A DNA stretch of 11,051 nucleotides from Willaertia magna (taxonomy: Eukaryota; Heterolobosea; Eutetramitea; Acrasida; Naegleriidae). Location of the stretch: assembly GCA_902984215.1 (NCBI GenBank), contig CADWAF010005530.1, forward strand, positions 1-11,051, in the 5' to 3' direction. Every line of letters starts with the position of its first letter. Positions within the stretch are counted from its first letter, which is position 1. The translations under genes were made by a program, and so were the position numbers. Positions 1-8,343 of the stretch are shown here, piece by piece. A model generated the notes under the pieces. It saw only the letters and a list, made by a program, of their open reading frames with translations. It had not been told where the DNA came from and searched no databases.

Positions 1-24
1 ATTGCTTGTGAATTGATATAAAAC

Positions 25-144
25 ATCTACGGCCATACCACTGTGAAAGCACCTCATCCCGTCCGATTTGAGAAGTTAAGCACAGTAGGGCTACATTAGT
101 ACTGAGATGGGAGACTTCTCGGGAACCTGTAGTGCTGTAGATTT
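25..144 (+). rRNA. 5S ribosomal RNA gene, apparently intact
   Basis: This is the small RNA of the large ribosomal subunit, transcribed by RNA polymerase III. The 5' end ATCTACGGCCATACC and the 3' end GTGCTGTAGAT are near-universal in eukaryotic 5S and close helix I over nine pairs, one of them G-U. Helix II forms between ACTGTG (about 41-46) and CACAGT (about 81-86). The loop and promoter elements CCCGTCCGAT, GAAGTTAAGC and GATGGGAGAC are all present. Compared with the common CGCATC/TGCGAAG form, helix III here reads CTCATC/TGAGAAG, so paired positions have changed together, which argues for a functional gene. The length of about 120 nt is normal. A single copy next to protein genes matches the dispersed 5S arrangement of many fungi. 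End positions are uncertain by one or two bases. Confidence 0.96.
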
Positions 145-146
145 TT
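142..146 (+). terminator. RNA polymerase III T-run terminator of the 5S gene
   Basis: Five T residues directly follow the closing helix of the 5S gene, the usual Pol III stop signal. A TATA-like GATATAAAA lies just upstream of the gene (15-23). It could be the upstream element that some fungal 5S genes use, but this is inference. Confidence 0.8.
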
Positions 147-287
147 AAATTTTATACTTGAATTTGGTTATTTTTTTCTTTAAATTTAATAATTATAGAT
201 TTTAATTTCTTTTTAAGTTTATTCATAATTTAAAAAAATATATATTTATTAATTTTAAACAGTATTTTATTAATTTTTACAATATTT

Positions 288-615
288 TTTTGGGGTTACT
301 ACGGAGCGTTTTTTTTACGGTTTTTTGAAAGATCTAGAAATCCAGCAATACTTGTAATGGATTTTACAATTATTGAAGGAAGAAGGATAAATAAATTATT
401 ATTAATTATTAAAAAAGATGAATTAACATTTACTCCTTTCTTTTAGGATTATTTTATGTCAACTGTAGCTGAATATAAAGAAAATAATATTTTAGATAAA
501 AGTAGAAAAGAATTAATCACAAAATTAGTTTTATTTTCTTTTAAATTTTAAAAAATATGGTTCAGGTTTATGTCTTTTTGCTGATAAAGATGTTTCTAAT
601 TTTAATAAATTTTAA
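288..615 (+). pseudogene. Decayed protein-coding fragment, unidentified
   Basis: One + strand frame stays open from roughly 240 to 443. It is broken by a single TAG at 444-446, continues in the same frame from 447 to a TAA at 549-551, and then a neighbouring frame continues from about 556 to a TAA at 613-615. The segments read like protein, for example NPAILVMDFTIIEGRR, MSTVAEYKENNILDKSRKE and YGSGLCLFADKDVSNF. One stop plus one shift at an A/T homopolymer suggests a relic gene. I do not recognise the family: PAILVMDF faintly recalls the start of a STAS domain in SulP-type transporters, but the rest does not follow. The TAG also sits in a good acceptor-like context (CTCCTTTCTTTTAG), so these could instead be exons of an intron-containing gene. 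No start region is identifiable. Confidence 0.4.
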
Positions 616-630
616 TAAATTTTAATAAAT
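601..630 (+). repeat. Three perfect copies of a 10-bp AT repeat
   Basis: The unit TTTAATAAAT occurs three times head to tail just past the stop of the GH18 gene on the other strand. It probably lies in the 3' flank of that gene and at the end of the decayed + strand frame. It may be simple slippage. Confidence 0.85.
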
Positions 631-639
631 TATAGATAA

Positions 640-1542
640 TTAATTATGTAAATATTTATACATTGCATTCCACCAAAAATCTGAAGGAGGTGGCATTTGC
701 CAAACATCAATTTCATTAATTCCCTTTCCTTTAATTAAATCAATTCTTCTAAACAATTCAGTTTCATTTACCCTCAAATCTGTCATTAATCCAACACCTA
801 ATTTATTAATATTCTCCTTACCAATTAAATCTAATGTAGAATAAAACATTTTATTAAAAGTATCTGCATTCGTTGCATAAGTATCCATTGTAATCACTTT
901 ATCAACAGAAGTGTTAATTAACTTTTTAATGTCCCAAAAATAAGACCAAGAAGCAACACAAACTGTTAATTTCTTATTTATTTTATGTAATTGATTAGCA
1001 AATGTATCTATAAATAGAACAAAATCATTTGCTAAAGCGGTTGACTCATTACAACGTAATGGTTCAAAATCAATATTAAAACCTGTAATATCATTTATTA
1101 AACTATATTGTAATGCTTGATTAATAAAGAAATTCATATTTGTTTTATTTAATAATAATTCTTGTAACATTGGTATATTAACTGTTGTAATCATTGGATA
1201 AAAAGAATTTAATTTTGTTTTTTGTAAAGAATTTAAAACATTAGTAAATTTATTATCAATAAATAATCCATTATTTCCTAAATTATGTGATTCATAACTT
1301 ATTTGTGTAATTTCTTCATTTTCTGCGTGAATTTTAATGAATTGTAAATCTTGTTGAATATTTTCTTTTGTTCTTTCTAAACCCATCCAAAAAAGAACTT
1401 GATTGCCATTTGTTGTTGTTGTTATTTCTTTCATTCTTTTATTATTGTTGTTGACATTTAGTGGAAAGGAAAGGATAAAGGAAGAATAAATTACGAGAGA
1501 GAGAAGAAAGAGTTGTGTTGTGAAAAGGTGTGATTTTTGCAT
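640..1542 (-). CDS. Secreted GH18 (chitinase/chitobiase-like) protein
   Basis: A single-exon gene of 300 residues starting at an ATG. Residues 1-25 are a hydrophobic signal peptide (LFLLSLVIYSSFILSF), so the product probably enters the secretory pathway; several N-x-S/T sites agree. The rest resembles a GH18 TIM barrel. The catalytic strand reads DITGFNIDFEP (151-161), with D158 and the proton-donor E160 kept. ITMDTY (217-222) sits where GH18 has its M-x-Y/D motif, and VWQM (280-283) matches the conserved late Trp strand. The NIDFE form is closer to di-N-acetylchitobiase (NIDIE) than to classic DGxDxDxE chitinases, and the first Asp of the motif is replaced by Thr153. It is shorter than animal chitobiase (about 385 residues). 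Hydrolysis of chitin or N-glycan chitobiose is therefore likely but not certain. The gene is preceded by the Ngl2-like gene on the same strand, 80 bp away. Confidence 0.78.
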   Translation of the reverse strand: MQKSHLFTTQLFLLSLVIYSSFILSFPLNVNNNNKRMKEITTTTNGNQVLFWMGLERTKENIQQDLQFIKIHAENEEITQISYESHNLGNNGLFIDNKFTNVLNSLQKTKLNSFYPMITTVNIPMLQELLLNKTNMNFFINQALQYSLINDITGFNIDFEPLRCNESTALANDFVLFIDTFANQLHKINKKLTVCVASWSYFWDIKKLINTSVDKVITMDTYATNADTFNKMFYSTLDLIGKENINKLGVGLMTDLRVNETELFRRIDLIKGKGINEIDVWQMPPPSDFWWNAMYKYLHN

Positions 1543-1622
1543 TTTTTTAATTTTCGTTTTGAAAAGTGACGACGTTACATGCAGTTTACAATAATCAATA
1601 TTTACAGTTAGATATTTAATAA

Positions 1623-3434
1623 TTATTTAATTTCAAATTGAGCACATATTCCAATATGATCAGAAGATAAATATTCATTAGGTAATGCCGTTTGTTCTCT
1701 CAACACTTCATGATGTGGAATACTCAATAATTTTAATGGAACAATCCCTTTAGGATATTGATTCCTAAACCCTTCCAAATCCTTATCATTATTATTATCA
1801 TTATTATTACTATCATCTTCATAAATAAAGATATAATCCAACACACCAAAGAATTCTGCAGTAAAAGTTGTATAAGGTGGATGATTCTTATCAATAAAGA
1901 AACGTTCTTCATCTTGTTCTAAACCATTATAAATATAAGGATCTACTTTATGGTAATTGGAATAAACACTTTTTAATAAAGGAACTTGATGTTTAATGTC
2001 ATTTAAATATTTCTTTACGTGATGTAATCTTTTTTCTTTATTAATTAATAATTCGTCGTGTAATGTGTAATGAAGTTTTGATAAATACCATTCTAATGGT
2101 TTTTCTTCTTCTTCTTTTTTTATTTCTTTGTTTTTTGTTTGTTCTTGTTCTTCTTTTGTTTCTTCATTATTGCTTAATTCTTGATTATTTTGTTTGTTGT
2201 GTTGTTTATTTTGTAAGTTATTATTGTAATGCTGTTCTTGTTGATTTTCTAAATTTTCTAAATTTGTACAACTGTCAAAAAAATATAAAAATCTATCACT
2301 TTTACTCGTTGACATTTCACTCATTGGTGATCTCATTCCATCTTCATTATTTACATTCTCATTATTATTCACATCATTTACACTCTTTTCATCCTTATTT
2401 TGTAAATTATTATTATTTAATTTATTATTATTTAATTGTTCTTCTTGTAAATGTAACATTCTATTTAATTCAATTACAGTTGTATTTAAAAAAATATCTT
2501 TTGGTAATTTAAAATTTTCATAAATTAAATCATCTGATAAATTATTTCTTTCTTTACATAAAAAATTATATAAAATTGTATTTGGTGTTAAATTAAAATC
2601 ACCACAACTTATAATTGGATAATTTAAATTTTTATTAAAATGTTTAATTGATTTAAATAAATAATGTAATTGTCTTAATTTAGTATACAGATAATTAACT
2701 CTCCAAAAACAATGACAATTACTAATAATTATACCCTTTTCTTCATTGTAATCTTTATTTTGTAAAGATGAACTTTCCACATTATTATCACATCTGTCAC
2801 CCGTCAGTTTTTTAATTTTTAAAGCAATAATTTGACCAACATTCGACTTGGCTAATTCCAACGAATGAATCCTATTCGGTTCTTCATTAGCTAAATCACT
2901 AAACTCAATAGGTTGATATTTCTCTAAAATAAATTTATCTTTCCTATAAGCAATTAAAATCCCATACATTTTTAATTCTCGTTTATTTGTTGTTTTAGGC
3001 TGAAAAATTGTTTGATAGCCTAAAGAAGATAAAAAATCCCGCCAAAATTCTTCGTAAAAATCAACTTCTTGTAAACAAAAAATGTCTATTTTTTTTGAGA
3101 TTTTTGTAAATTCTTGTTGGAATTGTTGTTTTCGGAATTTCCATTTGGCGGCCTTTTTGGAAACGTAATAGAAACTGGATCTTCTATTGATTAAACGTTG
3201 GGCTAGAATGTTATAACTCATAATTGTAATTTTATTGTTTGATTGTTGTTCATTTTGTTGGGTTTGTTGGGTTTGTTCATGTTTTATTGTTAGTTTATTG
3301 TTGTTATTGGAATGTTCGTTATGGTCATCTGAAAGAGGTAAAAATTCGCGATGAAAGATTGGATGGTCATCGTTGTTGTTGTTGTTGTGGTTGTTGTCAT
3401 TGTTATTATTGTTATTGGATTGGTTGCTGGACAT
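1623..3434 (-). CDS. Ngl2/Ccr4-type endonuclease/exonuclease/phosphatase family nuclease
   Basis: A 603-residue single-exon protein. The metal-dependent EEP nuclease core is spread along it: SYNILAQR (73-80, N75), LQEVDFY (121-127, catalytic E123), an NCHCFW motif (239-244) where the family has NTHLFW, CGDFNLTP (277-284, D279 and N281), LDYIFIYE (532-539, D533) and LSSDHIGICAQF (589-600, D592 and H593). All key catalytic positions look intact. The order and spacing best fit fungal Ngl1/2/3 RNA exonucleases, relatives of the Ccr4 deadenylase; in yeast, Ngl2 trims the 3' end of 5.8S rRNA. There is no leucine-rich repeat region as in Ccr4. An Asn-rich N-terminus (about 1-66) and a long Asn/Gln/Glu/Lys-rich insertion (about 330-447) lie between catalytic blocks. 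The Ngl subtype is inferred; membership of the EEP superfamily is firm. Confidence 0.85.
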   Translation of the reverse strand: MSSNQSNNNNNNDNNHNNNNNDDHPIFHREFLPLSDDHNEHSNNNNKLTIKHEQTQQTQQNEQQSNNKITIMSYNILAQRLINRRSSFYYVSKKAAKWKFRKQQFQQEFTKISKKIDIFCLQEVDFYEEFWRDFLSSLGYQTIFQPKTTNKRELKMYGILIAYRKDKFILEKYQPIEFSDLANEEPNRIHSLELAKSNVGQIIALKIKKLTGDRCDNNVESSSLQNKDYNEEKGIIISNCHCFWRVNYLYTKLRQLHYLFKSIKHFNKNLNYPIISCGDFNLTPNTILYNFLCKERNNLSDDLIYENFKLPKDIFLNTTVIELNRMLHLQEEQLNNNKLNNNNLQNKDEKSVNDVNNNENVNNEDGMRSPMSEMSTSKSDRFLYFFDSCTNLENLENQQEQHYNNNLQNKQHNKQNNQELSNNEETKEEQEQTKNKEIKKEEEEKPLEWYLSKLHYTLHDELLINKEKRLHHVKKYLNDIKHQVPLLKSVYSNYHKVDPYIYNGLEQDEERFFIDKNHPPYTTFTAEFFGVLDYIFIYEDDSNNNDNNNDKDLEGFRNQYPKGIVPLKLLSIPHHEVLREQTALPNEYLSSDHIGICAQFEIK

Positions 3435-3841
3435 TTTTTTTTTAAAAAAAAATTATATTTTAATTTTTGGTCAATTAAGGTTTAAAAATTGTACTATTAA
3501 TAAGGTAATTAAAAGTTTGCTAACTAAAATTTAATCTTATTTGTTTATTGATGATTTAAAAAAAGTGGCTTACTCACAAGTGTTATTGTTAAGAGCTTCT
3601 AGCAATAACTGGAGTTTAGCACTACTAAATATCAACCTTAATATTTGACGATTAAAGTTATACTTCCTACTCAAGGCACTGGCACTTCTAAATAAAAGCG
3701 TAAGTGAGTTTACTGTTTTTAAAAAAGAGCTTTTAAAAATTCCTTAATAAAGTAAAATAAAAACGAAGAGAGCATTATTAATTTTGCGCACAAGAGCTAG
3801 GCGGCAACTTTAAAAAAAACAAAGATAACAAAACCTTAATA
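3435..3841. promoter_or_regulatory. Divergent spacer between the Ngl2-like gene and a small + strand ORF
   Basis: This 407-bp stretch has no convincing protein gene. Its left part should hold the promoter and 5' UTR of the minus-strand Ngl2-like gene, with long A and T tracts at 3436-3451. The centre (about 3565-3720) is less AT-rich and contains inverted repeats, described separately. On the right, 3784-3811 is another GC-elevated patch with TTTTGCGC, just before the small + strand ORF. A GTAAGT at 3700-3705 and a CTAG at 3798-3801 could be the ends of a roughly 100-nt intron in a 5' UTR, but the upstream frame is closed, so no longer coding region results. Confidence 0.4.
3565..3720 (+). 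ncRNA. Candidate structured non-coding RNA (unproven)
   Basis: The segment stands out from its surroundings by lower AT content and by pairing potential. GTTATTGTTA (3582-3591) pairs with TAGCAATAAC (3600-3609), ten pairs with one G-U and an 8-nt loop. AAATAT and ATATTT form a second short hairpin around 3627-3646. ACTCAC (3572-3577) can pair with GTGAGT (3704-3709) to close the whole unit; an alternative is CTTAC (3569-3573) with GTAAG (3700-3704). A T-run at 3716-3720 could stop Pol III. There is no ATG inside. I compared it by eye with U1, U2, U4, U5, U6, tRNA and C/D snoRNA signatures and found no match. It could simply be 5' UTR or promoter sequence. Confidence 0.22.
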
Positions 3842-4024
3842 ATGCAAGAGAACGAAGAACTTAAAAGAGAGCGCTTAATAAGATTAGCAGCCAATAAATT
3901 CATACAGATAATACAGGATAGAAAGTTAAGAAGATATAAAAGTTCAGAAGAGGAATACTATTTTCAAATAATCCCAAAATCATTTCTTATAGAACCTTCC
4001 TTGTCTAGTAAAAGAAATACATGA
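3842..4024 (+). CDS. Small hypothetical protein, 60 residues
   Basis: An ATG-to-TGA frame that is also open upstream back to about 3782, a long run for DNA this AT-rich. The predicted product is highly charged and probably helical: MQENEELKRERLIRLAANKF leads into an IQ-rich, basic stretch (FIQIIQDRKLRRYK) and a C-terminal FQIIPKSFLIEP segment. I do not recognise a family. FIQIIQDRKLRRYK loosely recalls an IQ calmodulin-binding motif, but the spacing is imperfect. It ends 45 bp before the convergent SPT6 stop, so the two 3' UTRs would overlap. It could be the last exon of a gene with non-coding upstream exons, or a chance frame. Confidence 0.4.
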   Translation: MQENEELKRERLIRLAANKFIQIIQDRKLRRYKSSEEEYYFQIIPKSFLIEPSLSSKRNT

Positions 4025-4050
4025 CAGATGCTCTCAATAGATATATGGTA

Positions 4051-4056
4051 TTTATT
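4051..4056 (-). terminator. Polyadenylation signal AATAAA downstream of SPT6
   Basis: On the minus strand AATAAA occurs about 12 nt after the SPT6 stop codon, a plausible cleavage and polyadenylation signal with a very short 3' UTR. Confidence 0.45.
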
Positions 4057-4068
4057 CCTTAATAAAAA

Positions 4069-7000
4069 TTAAACATCCCATTTTCCACCACTTTGTTGTG
4101 TATTTCTAGAAGTACTATGTTCTTGACAGGATCTTTTGAAAGCATTAAATAATTTAACTGTGTCCTGGAAAGTTCTCTTATTAAATTCATATCCATCTGG
4201 AGTAACTGTTACTATCTTTTCTTTTACAGTTTGTCTTCCAGGTAAATAATAAATATAAAACTTAGCTGCCTTAGAAGTACTCATACCAACTCTATAAGGT
4301 ATTCTGTTTGGATTTTTTCGTTTTTCTTCTCTCAATATTTCTTTAATCTCATCTCTACTCTTATTTTCAAATTTACCTGAAGATTCTATTAACATGTGAG
4401 TAAAGTCCATTAAATTATCTACACAGTAATGAATAACTTCATCTAGATCTGAAAATTTCTTGCCGTTTACAACTAAAGTTCTACCTAAACTATTAGCGTC
4501 AGCTTTATCTCTTTCCTCTACATCATAATTGATATATAAATCATTTGCGTATTTTACTGTTATTGCTAAATGGTCAAATCCTTTACTACTGGAACGAATA
4601 ATTAATTCACCATCTGCCTTATTCTTTAACAAGTCCTTTGCTTCAGCATAGTCACAATCCTTAAATGCAGGATGTGATATTGTTCTTCTGAATCTTCTCT
4701 TTCTTACTTGTTGCTGTTGTTGTTGTTGTTGGAAAGATTGTTGATAAGCTTCAGGTATTTCACTTTCATATCTTACAGGTGATTGATTCCAATTTGGATC
4801 AGCTCTAATAAAATCTTCAACACGTCTTGAAAGTCTAACTTTAAACTCATCTTTAACTACTTCAACAATTACAAAGTATTTATATTCACCTTCTTTTAAG
4901 AAATCACGTAAATCTATACCTTTATATCTTTTTTGTTCATTAATATTATCTACAGTAACAACACCGAATAAACCATTATCTAATTTACAAAAAGCAATTC
5001 TTTCCAATACAGTTACAACATTAGCTAATACAATAGAGTATGACTTTAAGGTTTCATCAGTTTCACCTGTAACATACTCAAATATTAAGCTAACATTACC
5101 GTTAATGGATTTAAAATCATTTCTAGGATCTTTAAATGGATATTTTAATTCTTCTTTAATATCCTTTAATGTTGTATGAGTTCTACCATAATTTAATTTC
5201 TCCAACTCATCTGCATAAGCATCTAAATCTAATTCATCTAATGGATGACTATTTTTAACAATTTCATAAATATTTTCAATTGGTAAATTATTTACATCTA
5301 AACCATCTTCTGCCATCTTTTTAGCTAATGGATAAGAAAGTGGGTGTACTCTAGTTGCATTGATAATATTAAAGGTTTCTTCTTCGTTATATGGCCTTTG
5401 TGGTGGCTTTCTTATAATTAAAAATCCAACACAATTTGTTGCCACATTCTTTTGATCTGCAAAGTAAATATTTGAGATATCATCTCTTTCCATTACAAAA
5501 CCTTCATCACTCTTTCTAATCTTTTGTAATAATAAATCTGCTTTTCTAGGGCCCAAACCGCTAACAAATCTTAAAGTATTTTGAAGAGATGGATAAGAAA
5601 CAACACGATTAAATTCAACACCAACTCTATTGACAACTCTAACTAAGGATTTTTCCAAACCTCTAACTAATTGATCTTTTGGTATCATATCTTGTAAAGG
5701 ATGGAATTTAACACATAATAATTCTTCATTATTGAATAAACCTGCAATTTCAGTTAGTGGATCTCTTAACCTTCTACCTACAGAAATTGCTCTTCTAGTG
5801 ACAACATTTTCATTTGGAAATTCTGTCTTTGCTCTTGTGGAATTTTCATAAATTCTTGCAATGTCATCTGGAACAATTTCATAAGGAACTCGTAAATCAC
5901 CCTTAAAATTTTCATAAGGATCTTTATCAAAATACTCTTTAATTTTCTTAAAGATTAATCCACCACAAGTGGCTATTGCAATAACAGCAGGTCTATGTGT
6001 TCTAATTAAATTAACTAAATCTGCTCTCATTTGTAATAAAATTTTCTTATCTTCTTCACTTGTATTCTTAGTTTCTAGTGGGTGACCAATAGGCCATACC
6101 TTAGTTGCAGCTACTTCACCATTTTCATCTAACATTACCCAAGTAGTTCTTTCCCTTTCTTCTCCTCCAGGTATACAACTAAGAATTCTATACTTTGTTG
6201 CTCTTGGATTTTCATCAGTAATAAATTCTTCATAATCGAAAGGTTCTTCCTTAGAATGTCCATAAGGTCCTTCCATTAATTTTGAAGTTAAACTTCTTTC
6301 ACACATTTCACAAAGTTTATCACAACCTTTTGATTTTAGGTAATTCTTCATATAATGTGGAATAGTCTTGTTAAATAAAACTTTAGCTTCATCAAATACT
6401 TTCTTTCTTTGTTCATTCCATTTACTGGCAACTGGATTTGTTTTGTTACTAAAATAAAAATTAGTATAATCAAATAATTCATCATAATGAGCATCTTCTA
6501 AATATATCTTAATTTTTAGTAATCCTAATGTTTCATATTTTAAAGCTTGAACAAATCTAACTGGATCAATTTCAAATATTCCATAAGTATATTCTCCAGG
6601 TGAAGATTTATCATTAGGATTATAATGTGTAAATTCATGTAAAGTAACATCTTCTGTTGCTCTTCCTTTTGTAGTTAATTTCATCTTAATCTTAGAAGAA
6701 CGTTGAAATTGTGTTCTTACTCTTTGTCTAATAGTTGGTTCATGTACTATTTGATTTGCCAATATATGTATAGCTCCCTTTAATATATTATTAACTGTAT
6801 TAAATGTTTTAGATCTACCTAGCAATCTTTCTGCTGCTTTATTTGGTTCTTCGTCACAATCACGTTGTTCATGATGTACATAACCAAAATTTAAATTATC
6901 AGCATATTCTTTAGGAGAGATACCAAATAACTTTGATAAATCACCTAATCCATCACGTTTAGCAATGGTATATAAATCTCTTTTTGTTGGTTTCTTTATA

Positions 7001-8343
7001 TCAATATTTACTTGTGAATCAAACGAATCTCTATAAATAAAAGTAAAATATAATTGAAGATCATTAACATCATCTACAGAATCAAATTCATCCAATAATG
7101 CTAAATAATAACTATCAATATTTAATTTATAATTATCTATAAACATATCTTTCAATTTCTTCTTTTTTGATTGTAAAATACACCACTTCTCATCCCATTC
7201 AAATATCCTCCATAAATCTCTATCATTACCAAACTCATCTTTATATAATATATCTTCAAAATCTTCTTTCTTATATTGCGAAATATATGGTATATCATAA
7301 CGATATTTTAAGATAAAGTTTAATACTTTAATTATAGTCTCTACGAATAGTTTCTTAATTTCAGCAAATTCATCTGTTGTTGTATTAGCTATTAAATGTC
7401 TATATGCTCTTATGTTTTGTTCAACTTCTTCCATAAAGGCTTTGGAATATATCCAAACAGCTTCATTATATAGTTCATGTTCATCGGTTTTTCTTATTCC
7501 TTGTCTTAATAAAATTCTTTCAGGAGCATCTTCTTGTTTAATTCTTTCATCTTCTTCCGTTAAAAACTTTTCTTTTAAAATATCAGGTCCGAATAGTTCT
7601 TTTAATGTAATTTTCTTTTCCTCATCATCTCTTTCCATATAAATATCTTGTCCCAATTCTTCTTCATCATCATCAAATATATCTTCATCTACAAATCTAC
7701 CTTCTCTTACAATAAAATCTCTCATATCATCTCTATTCACATCTTCATCTTCCATTTCATCCATTGATCTATCATATTTCTCTTTAGAGGCACTAGAAGC
7801 ACCAGCATTCACAATTTCTTGACCCTAATTGAGTTCAAATAAAATTACAAATTTGTAAAAAATTGGAGGGAAAAGTTGTAAGCAATTTTAAAAAACTTGC
7901 TTAAAAAAAAAAGGCTTAAATAAAAATAAACTTACTCTTTCTAAAAGATCGCTAACTTCTCTAGAGAGTGATTCACCTCCTCTCTTTAGACGTTTAAATT
8001 TTTTCTTTTTCTTTCCAGGATGAGTTTTACGTTTTGTTGAAGTATCTCCTTGAACTTCTCCAGGTAAAAGTGGAGGAATATTATCTTCTTCAATTTCTTC
8101 ATCAGAAACTATAAAATCATCCTTTTCATATGTATCTAAATTTTCACCTTCTTCTTCTTCACTATCTTCATCATCTTCTCGGAGTAATTGTTTATGTTTT
8201 GCTTCATTTTCATCTTCTTCTTCAACTTCTACTTCTTCATCTAAAAATTCTTTTTTGATTAAGTTCATTTCAATTTAATTTAAAATTCCATTTTCCAATT
8301 GATGATTCCTAAAAATCTATTAATAAAACTTACCACTACTCAT
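4069..8343 (-). CDS. SPT6: Transcription elongation factor Spt6, three exons
   Basis: Spt6 is a histone chaperone that travels with RNA polymerase II. Exons run 8343-8334 (ATG AGT AGT G), 8240-7936 and 7824-4069, giving 1356 residues; yeast and fission yeast Spt6 have 1451 and 1365. The start reads MSSDEEVEVEEEDENE, typical of the acidic N-terminus. The acidic region (about 1-170) contains DDFIVSDEE and RDFIVREG, where Spt6 proteins bind Spn1/Iws1 and histones. Then come a helix-turn-helix and DLD-type segment (about 388-420), a YqgF/RNase H-like fold (about 664-726), a helix-hairpin-helix (SGLGPRKADLLLQKI, about 860-874), an S1 domain (about 1031-1106) and the tandem SH2 module (about 1155-1335) with the phosphate-binding Arg in ELIIRSSSKG (R1182). 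Eight Gln (1137-1144) lie between S1 and SH2. The tail ends at GGKWDV, without a long disordered extension. Confidence 0.96.
4708..4731 (-). repeat. CAA/CAG polyglutamine tract in SPT6
   Basis: Eight consecutive Gln codons, seven CAA and one CAG, encode residues 1137-1144 between the S1 and SH2 domains of Spt6. The near-pure triplet array is likely to vary in length between strains. Confidence 0.9.
7825..7935 (-). other. SPT6 intron 2 (111 nt)
   Basis: The donor is GAAAGA|GTAAGT and the acceptor CTCAATTAG|GGTCAAG, in phase 0. Splicing joins LLER to GQEIVNAG and removes in-frame stops. A simple frame scan would start the large exon at a GTG at 7812, which is an internal Val codon. Confidence 0.85.
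8241..8333 (-). other. SPT6 intron 1 (93 nt)
   Basis: The donor is AGTAGTG|GTAAGTTTT and the acceptor AATTTTTAG|ATGAAG, in phase 1. The split codon G|AT gives Asp and produces the canonical start MSSDEEVE. All three frames between the donor and 8260 contain stops, so splicing is required if translation starts at 8343. Confidence 0.78.

Noticed and set aside
2063..2512. A + strand frame of 149 codons opposite the Ngl2-like gene
   Set aside because: It is a shadow of Asn/Gln/Lys-rich coding on the other strand, giving a low-complexity Leu/Tyr/Phe/Val string with no domain.
3549..3554. A TGATGA C-box that might mark a C/D snoRNA
   Set aside because: No CTGA D-box at a suitable distance and no terminal stem flanking it.
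7810..7812. GTG as the start codon of the large SPT6 exon
   Set aside because: It is an internal Val codon. The frame continues upstream to a good 3' splice site at 7825-7826, and the missing acidic N-terminus is found in two upstream exons.
8250..8268. ATG at 8268 as the SPT6 start, giving MNLIKKEFL
   Set aside because: These residues are unlike Spt6 starts and lie in what reads as the end of intron 1. Splicing from the 10-nt exon gives MSSDEEVE, the expected beginning.
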